A stretch of 9,264 nt of DNA, taken from NCBI GenBank assembly GCA_937998045.1, contig CALKVG010000236.1, positions 1 to 9,264 of the forward strand, written 5' to 3'. The translations under genes were made by a program, and so were the position numbers. Source of the stretch: an uncultured Myxococcales bacterium. GTDB lineage: Bacteria; Myxococcota_A; Polyangia; Polyangiales; Polyangiaceae. How positions within the stretch are numbered: position 1 is the stretch's first letter; each line of letters opens with the position of its first letter. Shown here in pieces: positions 1-7,706 of the stretch. Under the pieces are notes generated by a model, which saw nothing but the letters and a program-made list of their open reading frames with translations, had not been told where the DNA came from and did not search any database.

Positions 1-1511
1 GTCTGGGGCTGAGGCCGATCGCCGTCGGTGCTCGCGTTGAAGCGCTTCTCCGGGGGCGTGCTCGCCGGCGCGGGCTTCGCGGCGGTGCTCGCCGCGCCTC
101 CGGCGTCGGCGGCCGCGGCGTCCGCCGGCGAAGCAGCGGACGGCAGCACCTTCAGAAGGTCCGTCTTGCCCTTCGCCTCGTGGACGTAGGGCTCGATGGC
201 GGCGCGGATGGCGTCGTCGGCGCTCTTTCCGGCGTGCATCGCGTCGTCGATGCGCTTGGCCACGGCCTGCGCCTCGTCGGTCGCCTTCGCCTTCGTGTAC
301 ATCGACCGCGCGACGTCGCGCTTCACCTTCGCCTCGATGTCGGCCGCCTTCGCGGGGTCGTCCTTCATCAAGAAGTGGTAACCGAACTGCGTCTCGACGG
401 CGCCCGTCGTCGTCTCGCCGGGCTTCAGCGCGTCGGCCGCGGCCTTGAACGGCGGCACGAACCCGTCGGTCTTGTCGCCGACGTCGCCGCCCTTGGCGGC
501 GCTGCCCGTGTCGTCCGACGTGTCGCGCGCCACCTCGGCGAACGACTCGCCCGTCTTGATGCGCGCGACCGCCCACGACAGCTTCGCCAGCGCGACGCCC
601 TTCTCGTCGTCGGTCGCGCCGTACGGCAGCTTCACGAGGATATGGCGGATGTGGCCGGCCTTCGGCGCGTCCTCGCCCTTGCGCTGCTCGAACGTCTTGT
701 CGAAGTCCGCCTGGTGCTCCTTCACCCAGGCGTCCACGTCCGCCTGCTTCACGTCGACCGCCCAGCGAGCCGCCCACGACTCCTTCACCGGGATCCACGT
801 CACGATGCCCGTGCTGTAGCGGCGGTCGTACTCCTGCCACGCCTCGCCGTCGCTCACGCGAATCGGCTCGCGCACGACGTCGCGGACCTTCGCCGCCAGG
901 AGCTCGCGCGACTGCTCCTCGCGGAACTCCGACGTCGAGCGGTTGCTCAGGTTGCGCACCTGCCGCTCGTAGACCTTCATGTCGAACATGCGCGTCTTCG
1001 GGTCGCGGAAGTCGACGGGGATGGCGGTGTCCCGGTCGTTGAAGTGCGCCTGCGCGACGTCCTGCGGGATCAGCCCTGCGCGCCCGTACGACTGGAACAT
1101 CTCGTAGAGGATCGACTGAGCGACCTGCGGGTCGGCCGCGGGCACGCTCACGCGCACGTACCCCGCGTAGAGCTGCTCGGTGACCTCGGAGTCGGTCACG
1201 CCGATGCCCAGGCGCTTGGCCTCGTCGTCCAGAAGCTCCCGCTCGACCAGGCCGTCGAGCGCGACCTTCTTCAGGTTCATCCGGCGCGAGAGGCTCTGGC
1301 TGCGGGAGGGCATGAGGACGCGGTAGGCCGCCTGGAAGTCCTTCGGCCCGATGCAGCGGCCGCGCACTCTGGCGACGCACGTCTCGCTCAGAGACGCGGT
1401 CCGCGACGTGGCGTTGGGGCGGAACGTGATGACGAACGCAAGGATGGTCGCGACGATGACCGCGCCGTAGATGACGTTCGACAGCCCGCGCTGTCGGAAA
1501 ATGTCGAGCAT
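1..1511 (-). CDS. PpiD/SurA-like parvulin peptidyl-prolyl isomerase, membrane-anchored (3' end cut by window edge)
   Basis: The reverse strand gives 503 codons from ATG at 1511 with no stop before the window edge, so the C-terminus is missing. Residues 1-13 are a short cytoplasmic head and about 14-30 a membrane segment (VIYGAVIVATILAFVITF), as in PpiD, which holds the chaperone in the periplasm. Residues about 55-230 form a charged, helical SurA/PpiD-like N-terminal chaperone region. A parvulin domain spans about 286-385, with the family hallmarks GHIRHILVK, GESFAEVA, a GGDVG turn, FKAAADALKPGE and TQFGYHFL. The visible tail (about 455-503) is rich in Ala and Pro. The family folds or isomerises outer-membrane and exported proteins. 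No clear Shine-Dalgarno precedes the ATG, but the membrane segment sits right after it and an in-frame TAG lies just upstream. It may be cotranscribed with the 143-residue gene 117 nt upstream. Confidence 0.9.
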   Translation of the reverse strand, partial: MLDIFRQRGLSNVIYGAVIVATILAFVITFRPNATSRTASLSETCVARVRGRCIGPKDFQAAYRVLMPSRSQSLSRRMNLKKVALDGLVERELLDDEAKRLGIGVTDSEVTEQLYAGYVRVSVPAADPQVAQSILYEMFQSYGRAGLIPQDVAQAHFNDRDTAIPVDFRDPKTRMFDMKVYERQVRNLSNRSTSEFREEQSRELLAAKVRDVVREPIRVSDGEAWQEYDRRYSTGIVTWIPVKESWAARWAVDVKQADVDAWVKEHQADFDKTFEQRKGEDAPKAGHIRHILVKLPYGATDDEKGVALAKLSWAVARIKTGESFAEVARDTSDDTGSAAKGGDVGDKTDGFVPPFKAAADALKPGETTTGAVETQFGYHFLMKDDPAKAADIEAKVKRDVARSMYTKAKATDEAQAVAKRIDDAMHAGKSADDAIRAAIEPYVHEAKGKTDLLKVLPSAASPADAAAADAGGAASTAAKPAPASTPPEKRFNASTDGDRPQPQ

Positions 1512-1582
1512 GGGAGCGGACGCCCGTCTATCACGGGCCATCCTCCCAGTCGACCCAGCGGCGGCGGGCGGAGCCGGCTTTG

Positions 1583-1606
1583 CAGCCGACGCGACCGGAT
1601 CGGCTG
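1583..1606. repeat. Short inverted repeat between the 143-aa gene and the parvulin gene
   Basis: A perfect 7-bp inverted repeat (CAGCCGA / TCGGCTG) with a 10-base loop lies in the 117-base gap 1512-1628. There is no T-tract on either side, so a classical intrinsic terminator is unlikely. It could be a weak RNA hairpin or chance in GC-rich DNA. I see nothing else in this gap. Confidence 0.25.
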
Positions 1607-1628
1607 GCGGCGGAGCTTTCGGGGGGCT

Positions 1629-2060
1629 TCAGGCGCGCTTCTCCAGCTTGAGGGCGAACTTGAGCTCGACGAGGGCTTCGTCCAGCGCCGGGGCGGGCTT
1701 CGCGTACGTGATCTCGTAAAACGTGTCGAGGGTGCGCTCGGCGTCGCCGGGGTCGGCCACGCGAGTCACCGCGGTGGCGATCTCTGCGAAACCGTCGGAG
1801 AGAGCCGGCTCGGCCAATCGGCGCACGCGGGCGAAGAGGAGCGACTCGTCCTCGTTCGGGAAATCGGCTTTCTGCGCGCGAAGAACGATGCGTACCTCGA
1901 ACGGCTGGCCCAGCCGAAGGCGTACTCCCGAGTCCATGATCAGGTTCTCGCGCGGCCGTTCAGCGAGCACGATTTCTTCGCCGCGCGTCCGGAACACCTC
2001 GAAACCCGCTTCGGCGAGCATCTTCTTGATGTGCGTCGCGTTGGAGGGCGGGTCGGGCAT
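1629..2060 (-). CDS. Conserved-looking protein of unknown function, 143 aa
   Basis: ATG at 2060, TGA at 1629, 143 residues. I do not recognise the family. There is no signal peptide and no membrane segment, so it is probably cytoplasmic. The N-terminal 45 residues (THIKKMLAEAGFEVFRTRG, then RENLIMDSGVRLRLG) read as a helix followed by strands. The middle is charged, and the C-terminal part (about 105-143) looks helical. The coding case is good: the composition is balanced like a globular protein, whereas the opposite-strand frames over this stretch are Arg/Ser-rich shadows. The gene lies 117 nt upstream of the parvulin gene on the same strand, so the two may share a promoter, but nothing in the sequence shows that it works in protein folding. 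The Shine-Dalgarno is weak; a GAGCGAG stretch lies some 10 nt before the ATG. Confidence 0.75.
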   Translation of the reverse strand: MPDPPSNATHIKKMLAEAGFEVFRTRGEEIVLAERPRENLIMDSGVRLRLGQPFEVRIVLRAQKADFPNEDESLLFARVRRLAEPALSDGFAEIATAVTRVADPGDAERTLDTFYEITYAKPAPALDEALVELKFALKLEKRA

Positions 2061-2224
2061 CGCTCGAGGTCTCGCTCTTTTTCACGCAAGAGCTGGGAAA
2101 CGCAAGGCAAAGCTTCCTTCGCCCACATGCTCCTCGTCAAGGGGCGTGGCGGGGGACGAAGCAGTCGAGCGCCGTCGAGCCCCCGGGCCGGCCCCGCCGC
2201 TGCTACAATCCCGCGCCACTGTCC
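2061..2224. promoter_or_regulatory. Divergent intergenic region between the 143-aa gene and the PilZ gene
   Basis: These 164 bases separate a leftward from a rightward gene, so they should hold both promoters. The rightward one has a clear -10 box (described separately). I could not place a convincing -10/-35 pair for the leftward gene. No hairpin with a T-tract, riboswitch-like fold or small ORF is evident. Confidence 0.5.
2204..2209 (+). promoter_or_regulatory. Probable -10 box (TACAAT) of the PilZ/unknown/FHA gene group
   Basis: TACAAT stands out from the GC-rich surroundings and sits in GCTGC-TACAAT-CCCGCG. There is no good TTGACA at the -35 spacing. With the start about 7 nt downstream, the transcript would begin near 2216, giving a leader of roughly 9 nt before the TTG at 2225. 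The same motif recurs before two other genes in the window. Confidence 0.55.
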
Positions 2225-2566
2225 TTGAAGAAGCGGCGTAGCCTCACCCCCACCAGCGCCCTTACGGGCGCCCCCGATGGCGACTTGCACGCGACGCGGC
2301 GCGGTGGCGCCCGCCGGGAAGCCAGCGGGCGGGTCACGCTCACCGGCAAATCAGGCCAGGTGCTCGAGGGATGGGCGCTCAACGTGAGCAAGGGCGGTGT
2401 CCGCGTCATCCTGGAGGACAAGGTGGAGTTGGGCGCCGAGTTCCAGGTCACCCTGGAGCGCACGGGCGACGCCTCTGCGCAGGCTCCTTCCGTCGGTCGC
2501 ATCGTGTGGGTGCAGGAGGAACCCGATGGCGTCGTCGCGGGCATCGAGTTCTGCGTCGGGGCCTGA
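2225..2566 (+). CDS. PilZ domain protein (likely c-di-GMP binding), 113 aa
   Basis: This is a small single-domain protein. Residues 25-36 are Arg-rich and include an RxxxR pattern (R26-R30). They lead into beta strands (RVTLTGKSGQVLEGWALNV), and the NxSxxG motif is present as N53-V-S55-K-G-G58. These are the two c-di-GMP contact motifs of PilZ domains. The final strand (GRIVWVQEEPDGVVAGIEF) also fits the PilZ barrel. No output domain is attached, so it probably acts by protein contact in the cytoplasm. Only rare start codons are available in frame: TTG at 2225 (chosen, about 15 nt after a good -10 box) or TTG at 2285. The latter would still keep most of the domain. No Shine-Dalgarno is visible, consistent with a very short leader. 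It is the first gene of a three-gene rightward group; the next gene starts 26 nt downstream. Confidence 0.85.
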   Translation: MKKRRSLTPTSALTGAPDGDLHATRRGGARREASGRVTLTGKSGQVLEGWALNVSKGGVRVILEDKVELGAEFQVTLERTGDASAQAPSVGRIVWVQEEPDGVVAGIEFCVGA

Positions 2567-2592
2567 CGTGCTAAGCAATCTCGGTATATCGC

Positions 2593-3093
2593 ATGCCGAC
2601 GCCCAAGAATCTCTTGCCTGACTGCGGCCTTTATCGCACGACTAAGCCCCTGCCCGAGCACGAGACCGACATCCCCGCCGGGGTGCTCGTCTATTTTCAC
2701 AACCATTCGGACTCGGGCCTTCCGGTCGTCGTCGCGCCGGAGCACAACGTCCACAACCGGTGGCATTTTCACGGTGGCGGCGTCCCGTTTCGCGGCCTCT
2801 CGTGGGCGGACAGCCTGGTGAAGGTCCCGGCGGAGGGCTTCTACATGTTGCGCAAGGCGCTCACCTTCGAAGGGGGAGAGTGGCCGAAAGCGGCGCTCGT
2901 GCAGCTCGGGTACACCCGCTCGGCCGATCCCATTCTCTTCATCGGTCAGGTTCGCGCGCAGCTCGAGGAGAACGACCTCTTCTTCAGCGATCGCGGCGTC
3001 GGCATCACGCGCGAGCAGATGGCCCTGCTCGAGCCGCTCAACGTCTTCACCGAGCCGGTGCCCGCCGGCGGTCACGCCACGGGGGTTCACTGA
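2593..3093 (+). CDS. Histidine-rich protein of unknown function, 166 aa
   Basis: ATG at 2593, TGA at 3091-3093. I do not recognise the family. There is no signal peptide or membrane segment. The striking feature is a histidine cluster: H23, H36, H38, H51, H54, H58 and H60 fall within 38 residues (core motifs FHNHSDSG and HNVHNRWHFHGGG), which suggests a metal site, though this is inference. The rest has alternating hydrophobic strands (VLVYFHN, LPVVVAP, AALVQLGYTR, PILFIGQV), suggesting a small beta-rich fold, and a C-terminal helix (REQMALLEPLNVF). The gene sits between a PilZ gene (26 nt upstream) and an FHA/sigma-54 activator (15 nt downstream), all on one strand, so it is probably cotranscribed with signalling proteins. 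No Shine-Dalgarno is visible. A TATATC at 2585-2590 is too close to the ATG to be its -10 box. Confidence 0.8.
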   Translation: MPTPKNLLPDCGLYRTTKPLPEHETDIPAGVLVYFHNHSDSGLPVVVAPEHNVHNRWHFHGGGVPFRGLSWADSLVKVPAEGFYMLRKALTFEGGEWPKAALVQLGYTRSADPILFIGQVRAQLEENDLFFSDRGVGITREQMALLEPLNVFTEPVPAGGHATGVH

Positions 3094-3096
3094 GTT

Positions 3097-3100
3097 GAGG
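3097..3100 (+). promoter_or_regulatory. Ribosome binding site (GAGG) deciding the GTG start of the FHA activator
   Basis: GAGG lies 8 nt before GTG 3109, just after the TGA of the preceding gene. The spacing is good and supports this non-ATG start. Confidence 0.6.
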
Positions 3101-3108
3101 CAGGCTGC

Positions 3109-4419
<1,311 letters not shown>

Positions 4420-4446
4420 GGCCGGGCTCCCAAGGTTTCGAGCGCG

Positions 4447-4463
4447 CTCCGGCACCGCCGGAG
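4447..4463. terminator. Small GC-rich hairpin in the convergent gap
   Basis: CTCCGGC-ACC-GCCGGAG, a perfect 7-bp stem with a 3-base loop, lies midway in the 52-base gap between the convergent FHA activator and M15 peptidase genes. It could end transcription from either side, but no T-tract follows on either strand, so it is only a candidate. Confidence 0.35.
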
Positions 4464-4471
4464 GCGTGCCG

Positions 4472-5155
4472 TCACTCCGGCAGATCGCTCTCCGGGGTCC
4501 ACGCGGCGTCGCGCGTGGCTGCGTGCGGGTCGAGCATCTGCCGCTCGCGACATTTGACTCCCGGCGGCGACGCGTCGATCCAGTGGTAGCTCTGGTCGCG
4601 GACGTCCAGATGCACGAACTGCGTGCGCGGATGCGTGTAGATCCCCACGCCGACGCGGGGGAGGCCGCGCAGGTACGCGGCGAGCTGGCCCGGGTAAACG
4701 CCCGCGAGCTTGAAGTCGAGCGCCTCGCCGGCCGTGTGCCGCCCGGCGTGCTCCCGCCAGCCGGAGACGATCTCGATGCGTGCGCCGTGGAAGTGGTACG
4801 CCGCCTTGAAGACGAGCTGCTCGAGGCGCTCCGAAAGCGCGTGCGGGTCCGATTCCTTCGCAGCGACACGCTCGAAATCGACGCGAGCGTCGTCGTCGAC
4901 GGCGCCGGTCGTCGCGTAGAGTCGCAGGCTCGCGGTCTCGCGCGTGACGACGTTCTTGATGTCGATGGGCGCGAGGCTCGTGGACCACGAATCGATGCGC
5001 GCCACCCGCGCGGCCATACTCAGCGGCGTCGTCGCGCACGAGCCGACGCCGAGTTCGTCGTGCGCCGTCGCGTCTCCCGGACAGAGGAGCGACAGCGCGA
5101 TCGGAAGCATCGCCGCGCAACGCGCTACCGCGCTCCTGGCCCGGAGTTGACCCAC
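4472..5155 (-). CDS. Secreted M15-type (YcbK/DUF882-like) metallopeptidase, 227 aa
   Basis: An Arg-rich N-terminus is followed by a hydrophobic stretch (AAMLPIALSLL) and a likely signal peptidase cut after ATA (about residue 31), so the enzyme should be periplasmic. The C-terminal half carries the M15A zinc pattern: SGWRE, then H140-TAGEA-L-D147, then VGIYTHPRTQFVHLD with H182, followed by a Trp-containing W-I-D. H140, D147 and H182 are the expected metal ligands and all are present. Relatives cleave or bind peptidoglycan peptides; the exact substrate cannot be read here. The start is GTG at 5155, supported by GGGAGG 7 nt upstream, rather than the ATG 15 codons later. It is the last gene of the kinase-TPR-peptidase operon, 1 nt after the TPR stop, so translation is probably coupled. 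Residues 40-110, before the catalytic part, are less conserved-looking. Confidence 0.85.
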   Translation of the reverse strand: MGQLRARSAVARCAAMLPIALSLLCPGDATAHDELGVGSCATTPLSMAARVARIDSWSTSLAPIDIKNVVTRETASLRLYATTGAVDDDARVDFERVAAKESDPHALSERLEQLVFKAAYHFHGARIEIVSGWREHAGRHTAGEALDFKLAGVYPGQLAAYLRGLPRVGVGIYTHPRTQFVHLDVRDQSYHWIDASPPGVKCRERQMLDPHAATRDAAWTPESDLPE

Positions 5156-5156
5156 G

Positions 5157-6065
5157 CTAAAACCTCCCGCTGACGCCCGCGGGCGTGACGATCACTTCGC
5201 GCTGCGAAGCCCCGAAGAAATACCACGCGGCGAGGCCGGCCGTCAGCGCGGCCATTCCGAGGGCGGCTCCGACGCCGGCGTACGCCCATGTGCGTGCGTC
5301 CGAAAACGACTGGCGTTCGGCGGAAGCGATCGGCGCACCGCGCTGCGCCTCGGCGGCGTAGCGGTCGTGCAGGTCCCAGGCGTGGATTTCGAGCGGAACG
5401 GCGGCCACGCCCGCAGCGACCGTCAGCGCGCCGCTGACGGCGAAAAAGGCCGGCGAGAACGGATGCTCCGTCTCTCGCCGGACGCTCACCGGCGTCGTCG
5501 ACGCGAGCACCGCGTCGGTCGCGGCCGGGGCCGCTCTTGCGCTCGCGGTCGACGGCGGAGGCGATCCGGCCGGCGACGGCGTCGCGGAGGGCTGAGGCGG
5601 CGGGGCGGCCGGCGGGCTCTCGCTGCTTGGAACGACGACTCGTCCGGTCGCTGCGAGCCCGGCGATCCGCGCCCGCGCATCCGATTCCTCCTTCCGCACG
5701 ATGGCGGGGACCGCCTCTCCGCGCCCGCGTCGTGCCTCGACCTCCACGAGGAACGCTTGCAATCGTTCGACCGCGCGCGGTCCGTCGCCGGCCTCGGCGT
5801 AAACGACGCCCAGGTCGTAGGCCAAGCGGTAACCTTTCGCCTCGCCGAGCTCGCGCAAGATGGGCTCCCAGCAGGCGATCGCCTCGGCGAGCTGACCCGC
5901 CTTGTAGTGGTCCATCCCTTCCTTGAAGCGCCCGCGAAAGCGCTCGAGCGGGTCTTCCTGTTGCGACGGAGCGCCACCCGAGGTTGGAGCGCCTCGCGCC
6001 GCCGCCGTCGTGAGGAGGAAGGCGACGGCGAGCGCGCGCGAGCTAGAACGGCGTCGGATCGACAT
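5157..6065 (-). CDS. Exported TPR-like protein with proline-rich linker and two membrane segments, 302 aa
   Basis: Residues 1-26 are a signal peptide (RRR, hydrophobic ALAVAFLLTTAAA, cut near RGA-P). Residues about 40-140 are helical and TPR-like (FKEGMDHYKAGQLAEAIACW, YRLAYDLGVVYAEAGD, RAVERLQAFL), a protein-contact fold. Residues about 147-190 are a flexible Pro/Ala/Ser linker. Hydrophobic segments at about 204-224 and 260-284 are probably membrane helices joined by a charged loop, and the protein ends in a short tail, TPAGVSGRF. The layout resembles TPR proteins found beside Ser/Thr kinases in Polyangia (from memory of the group). The ATG overlaps the 3' end of the kinase gene by 23 nt in another frame, and the next gene begins 1 nt after its stop, so it sits in the middle of an operon. 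It could be a scaffold for the kinase or the peptidase; no enzymatic motif is seen. Confidence 0.85.
   Translation of the reverse strand: MSIRRRSSSRALAVAFLLTTAAARGAPTSGGAPSQQEDPLERFRGRFKEGMDHYKAGQLAEAIACWEPILRELGEAKGYRLAYDLGVVYAEAGDGPRAVERLQAFLVEVEARRGRGEAVPAIVRKEESDARARIAGLAATGRVVVPSSESPPAAPPPQPSATPSPAGSPPPSTASARAAPAATDAVLASTTPVSVRRETEHPFSPAFFAVSGALTVAAGVAAVPLEIHAWDLHDRYAAEAQRGAPIASAERQSFSDARTWAYAGVGAALGMAALTAGLAAWYFFGASQREVIVTPAGVSGRF
5163..5168 (-). promoter_or_regulatory. Strong Shine-Dalgarno (GGGAGG) for the M15 peptidase
   Basis: On the minus strand GGGAGG is followed by 7 nt (containing the TAG stop of the TPR gene) and then GTG. It lies inside the last codons of the upstream gene and fixes the GTG start. 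It is the best ribosome binding site in the window. Confidence 0.75.
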
Positions 6066-7605
6066 CGGGAAGCTTCGGGCCCGGGGGCTTGCCCTCTCGC
6101 GGTCGGGCGCTCGAGGACGGAGGCTGCTTCGTGCGGACCCAGCCGCCCGGTGCGGGTGCGTTCGCCTTCGGAGGGGATCGCGTGACGCCTCCGCCGCGCG
6201 GCGTGACGGCGGCTGGCGTCATCGCGCGCTCGCGCGCCGTCTGCGCCTCCGGCGGGGCGGGCACGATCGTCTGCGGCTGCTCCGCATTTGCGGCTGGCGA
6301 GGAGGGGGGCGCCGGCGCGACTTCCGCCGTCGCGACGTGGGCTCCGCGCCGCATCGCGCCGGCGGTCACTCCGGCGCCGACCGCGACCGCAGCGCCGAGG
6401 GCCACCGCAAGGCCAAGGCGGGAGCGAAGCCGCCCCGGGCGCGTGGACACCGCCCGGACGTGCTCTTCGACCGGCGCCCTGACGACCACCGGCTCCGTCG
6501 ACGGCGTCCCCTCGGCGTCCGGCTGCACGTCGAACCGCAAGGCGAACGCCTCGCCGAGGGCACGCGCGCGCTGCGGGGCGACGCGCTCCAGCGCGTCTCT
6601 CAGCTCGGCGCGACGCGTCGCCTCGTCCGAGGCGAAGAGCCGGCGCATGAGCGAGCGCACGATCGTGGGGTCGGCCGGGCGGTGCGGCGCCTCGAAGGCT
6701 CGGAGCTCGCGCGCGACCTCCTGCGCGGTAGCCGGCCGCTGGCTCGGATCGCGCGCGACCAAGCGCTCGTGGAGCGCGACGAGCGCCGCCGGAACGCCGG
6801 GCATCGCGGCGTCGAGTCGCGGGGGCGGCTCGAGCGCCAGCTTGCGCATCACTTCGAGGTCGGTCCCCGAGCCCCACATGCGCTCTCCGGTGAGGCACTC
6901 GAAGAGGATCGCGCCGACGCTGAAAAGGTCGCTTCGACGGTCGAGCTTTTCGCCGAGCGCCTGCTCCGGCGACATGTACGCCATCTTTCCTTTGACTTCG
7001 CCGGTCCGCGTCCAGTGTCCGCCGGCGTCGACCTTGGCGACGCCGAAGTCGAGGATCTTCACGTGGCCGTCGTACGCCACCATGATGTTCTGCGGGCTGA
7101 CGTCGCGGTGGACGACGTGGAGGGCTTGCCCGCCGGCGTCGCACAGCTCGTGCGCGGCGTGGAGCCCGTCGCAGGCCTCCGCGAGGATCCGCGCGACGAT
7201 CGCGGGGTCGAGCCCGCGCGAGCCGCCCGCGCCCTGCGCGGAGGCGAGGACGCGCGAGAGCGGCTCGCCCTCGACGTACTCCATCGCGAGGAACAGCTCT
7301 CCGAAGAGCTCCCCGAACGAGAACGCGTGCACGACGTTCGGGTGTTGCAAGAGCGCGGCGAGCCGCGCCTCGCGCAAAAACATCTCCTTGTGTCGCGGAT
7401 CGCGCGCGCCATCGGGCAGGAGCGTCTTCAGGGCGACGACCCGATCGAAGCGGTCGAACGCCGCCCCGCTGCATTCCAGCGCGACTTCGACGCTCCCCAT
7501 GCCGCCGCGGCCGATGACGAAGAGCGAGCGATACCGGTCCCCCACGCCTCCTCGGCGGCCAGGGGGCGCCGGCAGTCCCGAGAGCGCCGGGGCGGGCGTC
7601 GCCAT
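6043..7605 (-). CDS. Transmembrane Ser/Thr protein kinase (Hanks type), 520 aa
   Basis: The kinase domain spans about residues 24-305 and all catalytic motifs are present: glycine loop GRGGMGSV (32-39), K60 in VALK, E79 in LREARL, catalytic loop HRDVSPQN (H166, D168, N173), DFG (186-188), SPE (212-214), D226 and R290. HRDVSPQN is typical of myxobacterial kinases. A juxtamembrane region follows, then one membrane helix (about 396-417) and roughly 100 residues of Pro/Ala-rich exterior tail with no PASTA or other known sensor domain. ATG 7605 is chosen: the frame stays open upstream into the next gene, but kinase homology starts just after this ATG and a -10 box lies 8 nt before it, suggesting a leaderless or nearly leaderless mRNA. 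The stop overlaps the TPR gene start. Targets are unknown; the nearby FHA protein is a speculative partner. Confidence 0.95.
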   Translation of the reverse strand: MATPAPALSGLPAPPGRRGGVGDRYRSLFVIGRGGMGSVEVALECSGAAFDRFDRVVALKTLLPDGARDPRHKEMFLREARLAALLQHPNVVHAFSFGELFGELFLAMEYVEGEPLSRVLASAQGAGGSRGLDPAIVARILAEACDGLHAAHELCDAGGQALHVVHRDVSPQNIMVAYDGHVKILDFGVAKVDAGGHWTRTGEVKGKMAYMSPEQALGEKLDRRSDLFSVGAILFECLTGERMWGSGTDLEVMRKLALEPPPRLDAAMPGVPAALVALHERLVARDPSQRPATAQEVARELRAFEAPHRPADPTIVRSLMRRLFASDEATRRAELRDALERVAPQRARALGEAFALRFDVQPDAEGTPSTEPVVVRAPVEEHVRAVSTRPGRLRSRLGLAVALGAAVAVGAGVTAGAMRRGAHVATAEVAPAPPSSPAANAEQPQTIVPAPPEAQTARERAMTPAAVTPRGGGVTRSPPKANAPAPGGWVRTKQPPSSSARPREGKPPGPKLPDVDPTPF

Positions 7606-7613
7606 TCCCCGCG

Positions 7614-7619
7614 ATTCTA
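7614..7619 (-). promoter_or_regulatory. Probable -10 box (TAGAAT) of the kinase operon
   Basis: The minus strand reads GCTGC-TAGAAT-CGCGGGGA-ATG. The box is 8 nt from the start codon, so transcription would begin at or next to the A of ATG. No TTGACA-like -35 is present. The flanking GCTGC is identical to that of the PilZ promoter. Confidence 0.55.
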
Positions 7620-7623
7620 GCAG

Positions 7624-7640
7624 CGCTGGCCTGACCAGCG
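7624..7640. repeat. Inverted repeat directly upstream of the kinase -10 box
   Basis: CGCTGG and CCAGCG are separated by 5 bases, a perfect 6-bp dyad that ends 4 bp from the -10 box and covers the spacer and part of the -35 zone. A second overlapping dyad (GGCCT/AGGCC, 7628-7645) shares it. It could be an operator or a hairpin that ends the upstream lipoprotein transcript; there is no T-tract after it. Confidence 0.35.
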
Positions 7641-7706
7641 AGGCCGTAGGTAGGCTCGCGACATGTAGGAGCCCGCGTCTTTCCGCGCCAGCCGGAAGAA
7701 AAAGCT

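Noticed and set aside
2149..2166. Sigma-54 type promoter (TGGC ... GC) before the PilZ gene
   Set aside because: The GG-to-GC spacing is one base too long and the flanks do not match. The TACAAT box further on is a better promoter.
180..2228. A 682-codon plus-strand open frame
   Set aside because: It is antisense to the parvulin and 143-aa genes, Arg/His/Leu/Val-rich without domains, and results from GC-rich third positions of the real genes.
2585..2590. TATATC as a separate promoter of the histidine-rich protein gene
   Set aside because: It is 2 nt from the ATG, so the transcript would start inside the coding region. Cotranscription with the PilZ gene is simpler.
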